This document shows positions 1-5,037 of a DNA stretch of 5,037 nucleotides, in pieces. The notes under the pieces are model-generated. The model saw only the letters and a list, made by a program, of their open reading frames with translations, did not search any database and was not told the origin of the DNA. The translations under genes were made by a program, and so were the position numbers. This stretch comes from Candidatus Peregrinibacteria bacterium (lineage in GTDB: Bacteria; Patescibacteriota; Gracilibacteria; UBA1369; PNNO01), in NCBI GenBank assembly GCA_030595015.1, contig JAUVDZ010000087.1:1-5037 (forward strand). Direction: 5' to 3'. How positions within the stretch are numbered: the stretch's first letter is position 1; every line of letters starts with the position of its first letter.

Positions 1-2
1 GG

Positions 3-134
3 ATTTCACCCCAACATTTGTTTTGGGTTTTAGAAAATCTCGAAAATGGCGTTGTTGTGAACCAAATCCAGGTTGATTTAGATACTACAAAAGATGCTTT
101 AAAGGCGATAGATAGAATGTTTGAATTATCATAA
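3..134 (+). CDS. nadA: Quinolinate synthase NadA, C-terminal fragment (5' end outside window)
   Basis: The frame is open from the left edge and ends at TAA 132-134, giving the last 43 residues of a protein whose start lies outside the window. Seen: a tail with the pattern P-x-H-L-x-W-V-L-E-N-L, then G-x-V-V-N-x-I-x-V-D, then A-x-x-A-I-D-R-M-x-E-L. From family knowledge, this matches the C-terminal end of quinolinate synthase, especially the form ending in 'LLWALE.L..G.VVN.I.V...A..ALDRML'. NadA is a cytosolic 4Fe-4S enzyme that condenses iminoaspartate (made by NadB or an aspartate dehydrogenase) with dihydroxyacetone phosphate to form quinolinate, the precursor of NAD. The cysteine ligands and substrate-binding residues would lie upstream and cannot be checked. 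Two bases after the stop an inverted repeat begins. The call rests on a short fragment recognised by eye, so it is good but not certain. Confidence 0.77.
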   Translation: MSPQHLFWVLENLENGVVVNQIQVDLDTTKDALKAIDRMFELS

Positions 135-136
135 TT

Positions 137-155
137 GGCACTTGACAGAAGTGCC
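137..155. repeat. Perfect 7-bp inverted repeat (operator or weak terminator hairpin)
   Basis: GGCACTT (137-143) is followed by the 5-base loop GACAG and the exact reverse complement AAGTGCC (149-155). It begins two bases after the nadA stop. The loop and left arm contain the TTGACA -35 hexamer (142-147) of the next promoter. No run of T follows the right arm, so it is a poor intrinsic terminator. Its overlap with the -35 box makes a repressor operator at least as likely. Which role is real cannot be told from sequence alone. Confidence 0.6.
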
Positions 156-170
156 CTAGTGTGTTATCTT
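142..170 (+). promoter_or_regulatory. Sigma70-type promoter with consensus -35 and extended -10
   Basis: The -35 is a perfect TTGACA (142-147). After a 17-base spacer comes TATCTT (165-170), a 4/6 match to TATAAT, preceded by TG-n (162-164), the extended -10 motif. The transcript would start near 177, about 20 bases before ATG 197. This makes GTG 161 unusable as a start for this transcript because it lies inside the promoter. Confidence 0.72.
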
Positions 171-196
171 ATTCATCCATTCTTAAAAATCTACAT

Positions 197-949
197 ATGG
201 CTGAATATAAAAGAACAAATGATGAAACTTGCCTTGAGGTAACTGAAGGGCTTCAACCTGTTATTCAAACATTAGTTCAAAGTCGCTTGAGCTATAATGC
301 ATTTGCCAGAGAAGCAAGGATGTTTTCAGAAGATATCGAGCGGCAAATACTTGCAAATTGCGATATTGTTATTAGCACAGATGATGAAATTCATTTAGGT
401 GAAGTTAGAGGAATGCCTCAAAAATATGGAGAAGGAAATCAGCGTCAACTTGTTCATAGTGCAGACAACAATTACCAGTGTCATTTAGAGGATTTGCATG
501 TGTCGGAAGCACTTTTTGAACAGGGAATTTTAATTGTTTCTGAATACGCAGCAAAAACTTTAAGTGAATTGCCAGAAGAAGGAACTTTAGATGCTGTCCA
601 AATTAGAAAATTTGTAAAAATTCTACAAGATGATTTATTAAGATTAAAAAATCATACAAAGCATAATATTCATTTAAAAGAAAGAAATGTTAAACCACCA
701 ACAAAAATTAGTAAAATTTTAGTACTGAATGTGGAAAAGGAAAAAGACCCTGATTCATTTGGTGCTCATTATTATACAAAAACACAGCAAATACCAAGTA
801 TTGGTTGTAAAAACGATATTCTAAAGGTAAAACTTAAACCTTTACCAATTTCTCAGGAATCTTTAAATGAAGTAAGTGAGAAATTAAATCTTACAGGAAT
901 CAAAAAAATAATTGGAGGGATTCTGGATAAAGTTCGAAGAGTTTTATAA
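197..949 (+). CDS. Hypothetical protein, 250 aa, family not recognised
   Basis: The frame can be extended to GTG 161 (262 aa), but that codon overlaps the -10 region of the promoter at 142-170. ATG 197 is therefore preferred; it has an AT-rich leader with no Shine-Dalgarno match. The protein begins MAEYKRTNDE and has no signal peptide or hydrophobic membrane span, so it should be cytosolic. Visible parts: a mixed acidic N-terminal half (about 1-125) with scattered cysteines at 12, 55, 95 and 204 that form no CxxC motif; a helical stretch around 133-152; a probable beta strand near 171-180 (ISKILVLNVE); and a basic C-terminal helix (about 220-250) ending KVRRVL. I do not recognise a domain or catalytic motif. 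It has its own promoter, so it need not share a function with nadA. Its stop lies one base from the stop of the opposing gene. It is very probably a real gene: the ORF is long, the promoter is good and codon use resembles valS. Confidence 0.8.
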   Translation: MAEYKRTNDETCLEVTEGLQPVIQTLVQSRLSYNAFAREARMFSEDIERQILANCDIVISTDDEIHLGEVRGMPQKYGEGNQRQLVHSADNNYQCHLEDLHVSEALFEQGILIVSEYAAKTLSELPEEGTLDAVQIRKFVKILQDDLLRLKNHTKHNIHLKERNVKPPTKISKILVLNVEKEKDPDSFGAHYYTKTQQIPSIGCKNDILKVKLKPLPISQESLNEVSEKLNLTGIKKIIGGILDKVRRVL

Positions 950-950
950 A

Positions 951-1463
951 TTATTTCTTCTCTTTAACATGCGTTATCCAAAGATTTCGAAGAGTTTCTG
1001 CAGTTGCAGTTGCCAGATTTGAAAGGATTTGTCTTAACTCTCTTAGAGCTTCGACAAGTTTATTTAATTTTTCTGCATCAAGTCCGCCTTTGGCTTTCAT
1101 TACCTGATTAACTTTTTTATTTAAAATTTTAATATCATTTTTTAATTGTTTTTTAACTTGATGTGACATTTTAAACACAGTTGGGAAAGGCGCTTTTGCA
1201 GCTTTAACTCCAGCCGTTGCTGCTCCCTGAGTCATTGAGCCCCCGGAATCTCCTTCTTTTCTTTTTTGGTCGCTTTCTGAAACATGACCACTGGCTTCCT
1301 CAGCACTTTCTATAATTTCACCAGCTTCTAATCCAACAGAAACACTAGCTTCTTTTACCTCTTTTCCTTCTTGCTTTTGTTTAGGCATTTCAGGTGCTTG
1401 AGGCTTTGGAGCTTCAACTGCTTCTGGATTGATATTATGTTTATTGTCTGCCATTGGATTCAT
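951..1463 (-). CDS. Hypothetical protein with disordered N-terminus and Lys-rich helical C-terminus
   Basis: On the minus strand this encodes 170 aa from ATG 1463, or 167 aa from ATG 1454. The second is slightly preferred because it leaves a leader of about 17 bases after the promoter at 1478-1506, like the other genes here; neither has a Shine-Dalgarno sequence. Residues 1-75 are rich in Pro, Glu, Lys, Ser and Gly and look disordered (repeated A-P-K-P-Q-A-P-E-M-P type segments, then an acidic GEIIESAEEAS stretch). A short Gly/Ala segment (about 74-92) leads to F-P-T-V-F and then two predicted helices, about 99-124 (Lys/Asn/Val-rich) and 128-168 (heptad-like Leu: LNKLVEALRELRQILSNL). This could be a helical hairpin or an oligomerising coiled coil. 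There are no cysteines, no signal peptide and no membrane segment. The family is not recognised and no function is proposed. The gene is divergent from valS and convergent with the 250-aa gene. Confidence 0.75.
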   Translation of the reverse strand: MNPMADNKHNINPEAVEAPKPQAPEMPKQKQEGKEVKEASVSVGLEAGEIIESAEEASGHVSESDQKRKEGDSGGSMTQGAATAGVKAAKAPFPTVFKMSHQVKKQLKNDIKILNKKVNQVMKAKGGLDAEKLNKLVEALRELRQILSNLATATAETLRNLWITHVKEKK

Positions 1464-1477
1464 TAATAGATCATTAC

Positions 1478-1506
1478 ATTATACGTTATTTTGGCTTTTT
1501 TATCAA
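1478..1506 (-). promoter_or_regulatory. Sigma70-type promoter for the minus-strand hypothetical gene
   Basis: Read on the minus strand, TTGATA (1506-1501, 5/6 match to TTGACA) is followed by a 17-base spacer and a perfect TATAAT (1483-1478). Transcription would begin near 1471, leaving only about 8 bases before ATG 1463 or about 17 before ATG 1454. This is one of the cleanest promoters in the window. Confidence 0.75.
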
Positions 1507-1514
1507 TGAAAATT

Positions 1515-1544
1515 ATGATATATCTTATAAGGAGTTCGTATAAA
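1515..1544 (+). promoter_or_regulatory. Probable valS promoter (weaker match)
   Basis: ATGATA (1515-1520, 4/6) lies 18 bases before TATAAA (1539-1544, 5/6), placing a transcript start near 1551 and a leader of about 12 bases before TTG 1564. A second -10-like hexamer, TATAAC (1548-1553), lacks a good -35 and would make the transcript almost leaderless. The proposed -35 lies 8 bases from that of the divergent minus-strand promoter, so the two promoters are back to back. Confidence 0.45.
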
Positions 1545-1563
1545 GATTATAACCTAAATTGCA

Positions 1564-4191
1564 TTGAAAGAAATAGAAAAGGCCTATGAGGCAAAACAGT
1601 TCGAAGATTCGATTTATAAACAATGGGAAGAAAGCGGTGCTTTTACACCCAAAGTTGACCAGGACAAGCCATCTTTTACTATTTCGATGCCGCCTCCGAA
1701 TGCTACTGGAACATTGCATTTAGGGCACGCATCAATGCTTGCAATTCAGGACATAATGATTAGATACAAAAGAATGCAGGGATATTCTGCTTTGTGGCTT
1801 CCAGGAACAGATCATGCTGGGATAGCAACTCAAAACAGAGTTGAGAAAAATTTGGCTGAAGAAGGAAAGAGCCGACACGATTTAGGTCGTAAAGATTTCT
1901 TGAAAGAAGTTGATAAATTTGTTGATACTTCAAGAAATACAATTAAATCTCAGATTAGAAAAATGGGATCTTCATGTGATTGGACCCGTGAAAGATTCAC
2001 TTTAGATGAAGGGCTTTCAAAAGCTGTAAGGACAATGTTCACTAAAATGTATAAAGATGGATTAATTTATAAAGGAGATAGAATTGTTAACTGGTGTCCC
2101 AGATGTTCTTCAACACTGGCAGATGATGAAGTTGAATATAAAGAAGTGAAAGATAAATTATACTGGCTTAAATATGGCCCGTTTACTTTGGCTACAACAA
2201 GACCAGAAACTAAATTAGGCGATACTGCAGTTGCAGTGCATCCTGATGATGCAAGATACAAAGAAATGATTGGTAAAAAATATATGATTCCTGGAGTTTT
2301 AGGAGATTTTGAAATAACTGTTGTTGCTGATAAAGAAGTAGATCCTGAATTTGGTTCGGGTGCTGTAAAAGTTACTCCGGCTCATAGTTTTACAGATTTT
2401 GAAATTGCTAAAAGACATGGAATCAAATCAAAATCAGTAATTGATGAAGAAGGAAAAATGAAGGATAATTGTGGAAAATATGCAGGTATGACTACAACTG
2501 AATGTCGAAAAGAAATTGTTAAGGATATGGAAAAAATGGGACTCATGGAAAAAATCGAAGATTATGATCATAAGCTTTCTATTTGCTACAGGTGTAAAAC
2601 AACTATTGAACCGCTTATTTCTAAACAGTGGTTTGTTGCTGTAGATAAGCCGGTTATTGAGCATGAAGGCAAAATGAAAACAATAAAAGAAAGGTCAATT
2701 GAAGTTGTTAGAAATGGAGAAATTGAAATAATTCCTGAAAGATTTAATAAAACTTATTTTAACTGGATGGAGAATTTGCACGACTGGTGTATTTCCCGTC
2801 AAATTTGGTATGGACACCAGATTCCGGTTTGGTATTGCTCTGATTGTGATGAAGAAATTGTTGCTGAAGATGCACCTTCGAAATGTACTAAATGTGATAG
2901 CAAAAATTTGAAACAGGATCCGGACACTTTAGATACATGGTTCTCATCTGGATTATGGACTTTCTCAACTTTAGGATGGCCTGAAGAAACTGAAGACTTA
3001 AAATATTTTCATCCTACTTCTGTTTTAGAAACCGGATACGATATTTTATTTTTCTGGATTGCAAGAATGATTGTCATGACAACTTATGGAATTAATCAGA
3101 TTCCATTTGAAAAAGTTTATCTACATGGGCTTATTAGAACCAGGGACGGTCAAAAGATGTCAAAATCCAAGCCTGAAACCTGTATTGATCCTTTGGATAT
3201 GATTAAGCAATATGGGACTGATGCTTTGCGTTTAAGTATGGTTATCGGCGCAACTCCGGGTAATGATTTGCGGCTTTATGAAGAGAAAATTGCAGGTTAT
3301 AGAAACTTTGTAAATAAGATCTGGAATGCATCAAGATTTTCACTAATGAATGTTGAAGATGAACATTTAGAAACCGAATTTGATCCAAAAAAACATATTG
3401 TTTCAAAAGCTGATAAATGGATTATCACAAAACTTCAATATCTGATAAAAGATACAACTGAAAATATGGAGAAATTTCATTTTTCTGAAGCAGGAACAAA
3501 AATTTATAATTTCACATGGGGAGAACTTTGCGATTGGTATGTTGAGCTTTCAAAGGGAGAACACCTGAATCCTCATGTACTTGTTTATGTTTTAAAAAAT
3601 CTATTAAAACTTCTTCATCCTTTTATTCCGTTTGTAACTGAAGTACTCTGGAAAAATTTCAAAGAAGATAAAATGCTAATTGAAGCTGATTGGCCTGAGT
3701 TCGATAAAGAACTTTTATTCAATACAGAAGTAGAAGAAATGGAATTGTTGCATCAAATCATCTCTGACATACGTAGTGCACGTGCAGAACATGCGGTAGA
3801 ACCTGTTAAGCAGGTTCATGCAGTAATTTACGCTGGAAAGCATAAAGACTTCTTAGAAGAGAAACGTGAACCATTAATGCGTATGGCTAGAATTGGAGAA
3901 TTAGAAATATTTGAAAAAGGCGAAAAATTGGATCGTGCTATTGCGTTATTAACGCCACATTATGAAGTTTATCTTCCTTTACATGAGTTGATTGATCCTG
4001 ATAAAGAAAAAAAACGTCTTGAAAAAGAATTAGATAATTTAAAAGGATTCGAAAAAACTTTAAGTGGCAAATTGAGCAATGATGGATTTTTAAATAGTGC
4101 TCCTCCTGAAGTTGTTGATAAAGAAAAAAGAAGATTAAAAGAAACACAGGAATCTCTTAAAAAGATTGAGGGCGAACTGGCTCATTTTTAA
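1564..4191 (+). CDS. valS: Valyl-tRNA synthetase
   Basis: This class I synthetase charges tRNA-Val with valine in the cytosol and clears mischarged threonine by hydrolysis in its editing domain. The 875 aa are a normal bacterial length. Seen in order: the start of the Rossmann domain with PPPNATGTLHLGH (43-55, HIGH signature HLGH 52-55) and LPGTDHAGIATQ (79-90); the CP1 editing domain with TTRPET (211-216), GDTAVAVHPDD (219-229) and GSGAVKVTPAH (264-274); cysteine pairs CPRC (178-181) and CYRC (341-344); a second pair set, CSDC (425-428) and CTKC (441-444), likely binding zinc; DTWFSSGLW (457-465); TGYDILFFWIARM (490-502); KMSKS (531-535); an anticodon-binding helical domain (about 610-760); and a C-terminal coiled-coil arm (about 810-875). 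An in-frame TAA at 1555-1557 limits the start. TTG 1564 gives the usual N-terminus (K-x-Y-E-A-K-x-F-E); the next ATG would delete part of the active site. ATT 1558 is a less likely alternative. No frameshift is seen. Confidence 0.97.
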   Translation: MKEIEKAYEAKQFEDSIYKQWEESGAFTPKVDQDKPSFTISMPPPNATGTLHLGHASMLAIQDIMIRYKRMQGYSALWLPGTDHAGIATQNRVEKNLAEEGKSRHDLGRKDFLKEVDKFVDTSRNTIKSQIRKMGSSCDWTRERFTLDEGLSKAVRTMFTKMYKDGLIYKGDRIVNWCPRCSSTLADDEVEYKEVKDKLYWLKYGPFTLATTRPETKLGDTAVAVHPDDARYKEMIGKKYMIPGVLGDFEITVVADKEVDPEFGSGAVKVTPAHSFTDFEIAKRHGIKSKSVIDEEGKMKDNCGKYAGMTTTECRKEIVKDMEKMGLMEKIEDYDHKLSICYRCKTTIEPLISKQWFVAVDKPVIEHEGKMKTIKERSIEVVRNGEIEIIPERFNKTYFNWMENLHDWCISRQIWYGHQIPVWYCSDCDEEIVAEDAPSKCTKCDSKNLKQDPDTLDTWFSSGLWTFSTLGWPEETEDLKYFHPTSVLETGYDILFFWIARMIVMTTYGINQIPFEKVYLHGLIRTRDGQKMSKSKPETCIDPLDMIKQYGTDALRLSMVIGATPGNDLRLYEEKIAGYRNFVNKIWNASRFSLMNVEDEHLETEFDPKKHIVSKADKWIITKLQYLIKDTTENMEKFHFSEAGTKIYNFTWGELCDWYVELSKGEHLNPHVLVYVLKNLLKLLHPFIPFVTEVLWKNFKEDKMLIEADWPEFDKELLFNTEVEEMELLHQIISDIRSARAEHAVEPVKQVHAVIYAGKHKDFLEEKREPLMRMARIGELEIFEKGEKLDRAIALLTPHYEVYLPLHELIDPDKEKKRLEKELDNLKGFEKTLSGKLSNDGFLNSAPPEVVDKEKRRLKETQESLKKIEGELAHF

Positions 4192-4206
4192 GATTTTATA
4201 TCCGAT

Positions 4207-4235
4207 ATGACTTTTCAGGTTATTTATGGTATAAT
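4207..4235 (+). promoter_or_regulatory. Sigma70-type promoter with extended -10
   Basis: ATGACT (4207-4212, 4/6 match to TTGACA), a 17-base spacer and a perfect TATAAT (4230-4235) preceded by TG-G (extended -10). The transcript would start near 4242, about 15 bases before ATG 4257. It lies in the 65-base gap after valS, so the downstream gene has its own transcription start. No intrinsic terminator for valS is visible in that gap. Confidence 0.75.
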
Positions 4236-4256
4236 ATACACAAATAAAAATAAAAA

Positions 4257-5037
4257 ATGACAGACGAAAAAGCTCAGGGGATTGAGCAAATCAAAGGATT
4301 AATTCTTCAGGATAAGCTAAAGGAAGCTTATGATATTTGTAATAAACTTTTATTGAATTTCCCTGAAAGTTACAGACTTAGCAAATTTCAACAAAAAATT
4401 GAAAAGCTTGTTTATAAGGAAAATGTAGAAATTGTTAAAGATGATTTAAAAGAATTAAAATCTTTATGGAAAGAAAAAAAGTACGATGAGATTTTGGTAA
4501 AACTTGCTGAGCTTCAAAAATTTACTCCAGGATATCCGCTTTTAGAAAAGGAAATTAAAAAAGCACAAAAGTTGCAGTTTAAAGGTAAACAACACATGCA
4601 AAAAGATACACTTGCGCAGTATATGAAAACAGCTGACGATCATATTAAAAAAGGTTCATATCCTGCTGCAATTACTACACTAAAAAGAATTATTTTAAAA
4701 CTGCCTGATTATGAGCCAGCTATACTTTTATTATCTGAAGCTCGAAAAAGTTATATACAACAGCAAATTAAAGATAATGATGTTCTACTTAAAGGCAAAG
4801 AGTTTGATAAAATTGCGGATTTCATTAAACATTTAAAAACAATAGATCCAGAATCAAAAGAAATCAAAGAATTAATAAAAAAGCTTTCAAAACGTGAAGA
4901 AATGGCGCAAAAATTTACAAAAATGGATTATACATACAAGACATTTGAAGAAATTCAGACTTTGTATCAAAAAAGAAAATACGAGCAGGCAATTAAAGCA
5001 TTAAAAGAATACGTCCAAATTGATAAAGATAATATCA
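4257..5037 (+). CDS. TPR-like helical-repeat protein, N-terminal part (3' end outside window)
   Basis: An open frame runs from ATG 4257 to the right edge, 260 codons with no stop. In-frame TAA 4251-4253, two codons upstream, fixes ATG 4257 as the start. The leader is A-rich with no Shine-Dalgarno sequence. The protein begins MTDEKAQGIE, with no signal peptide or membrane span in this part, so it is cytosolic as far as can be seen. It is almost wholly alpha-helical and Lys/Leu/Ile-rich. Five related units can be aligned by eye, each of the form 'L-x-x-x-x-Y/F-x-x-A/I-x-x-x-L-x-x-(6)-P/K', with the turn residue at P36, P91, P150, P198 and K257. The best units are GSYPAAITTLKRIILKLPDY (133-152) and KRKYEQAIKALKEYVQIDKD (239-258). 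This is typical of tetratricopeptide-like repeats, which act as protein-binding scaffolds. The spacing of 48-59 residues is longer than the classical 34, so each unit probably carries extra helix. Any catalytic or membrane domain would lie past the window; the partner is unknown. Confidence 0.82.
   Translation, partial: MTDEKAQGIEQIKGLILQDKLKEAYDICNKLLLNFPESYRLSKFQQKIEKLVYKENVEIVKDDLKELKSLWKEKKYDEILVKLAELQKFTPGYPLLEKEIKKAQKLQFKGKQHMQKDTLAQYMKTADDHIKKGSYPAAITTLKRIILKLPDYEPAILLLSEARKSYIQQQIKDNDVLLKGKEFDKIADFIKHLKTIDPESKEIKELIKKLSKREEMAQKFTKMDYTYKTFEEIQTLYQKRKYEQAIKALKEYVQIDKDNI

Noticed and set aside
137..156. Resemblance of the palindrome to the HrcA-binding CIRCE element (TTAGCACTC-N9-GAGTGCTAA).
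   Set aside because: The GCACT...AGTGC cores are shared, but the spacing between them is 7 bases instead of 11 and the outer bases differ, so an HrcA dimer is not expected to fit.
933..997. 12-base direct repeat TTCGAAGAGTTT at 933-944 and 986-997.
   Set aside because: Both copies are inside coding sequence, in different genes on opposite strands. One exact 12-mer repeat is expected by chance in an AT-rich 5-kb sequence.
1517..1524. GATATATC 8-bp palindrome in the divergent promoter region.
   Set aside because: Short AT palindromes are common in such sequence, and nothing else supports an operator here.
1525..1719. Minus-strand ORFs inside valS (1525-1719, 1760-1942, 2067-2261, 2434-2664, 3938-4147).
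   Set aside because: They lie antisense to strongly conserved valS codons, have odd composition and no promoter or family resemblance; they are shadow frames.
4198..4208. Possible valS terminator hairpin ATATC-C-GATAT.
   Set aside because: The loop would be a single base and the stem almost all A/T, with no adjacent T run; it would not form a terminator.
1..5037. UGA recoding to Gly or Trp, as in some candidate phyla and mycoplasmas.
   Set aside because: The reading frames contain no in-frame TGA, use GGA for Gly and TGG for Trp, and all end at TAA.
1..5037. A mobile element, CRISPR array, tRNA gene or defence/toxin system.
   Set aside because: No transposase or integrase motifs, no terminal inverted repeats, no spaced direct repeats and no cloverleaf were seen on either strand; the gene pair around 950 lacks toxin-antitoxin size and arrangement.

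Overview
This AT-rich window is bacterial and densely coded, with no stretch over about 105 bases lacking a gene. The ORFs read cleanly in the standard code. All four visible stop codons are TAA, and there are no in-frame TGA codons to suggest UGA recoding. Three clear sigma70-type promoters and one weaker one sit very close to the gene starts, and no gene has a convincing Shine-Dalgarno sequence. These traits, the style of the valyl-tRNA synthetase and the unrecognised small proteins fit a member of the Candidate Phyla Radiation (Patescibacteria) or a similar AT-rich lineage. That placement is an inference, not a proof.

Layout from left to right: (1) the last 43 codons of a plus-strand gene that looks like quinolinate synthase, nadA (NAD biosynthesis); (2) a 7-bp perfect inverted repeat directly after its stop, overlapping the -35 box of a strong promoter; (3) an unrecognised 250-aa soluble protein on the plus strand, whose true start is probably ATG 197; (4) a convergent minus-strand gene, one base away tail to tail, for a 167-170 aa protein with a disordered N-terminal half and a Lys-rich helical C-terminal half; (5) a roughly 100-bp divergent promoter region; (6) a complete valS, 875 aa, with TTG as the best start; (7) a sigma70 promoter with extended -10; (8) the 5' part (260 codons) of a gene for a helical-repeat, TPR-like protein that runs off the right edge.

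nadA and valS are housekeeping genes with no direct functional link. The promoter arrangement suggests each gene is its own transcription unit rather than part of an operon. No mobile element, CRISPR array, tRNA, rRNA or defence system was found. The items most worth a second look are the palindrome over the first promoter, the two unrecognised proteins, the consistent short-leader, SD-less gene starts, and the long-period repeat of the last protein.
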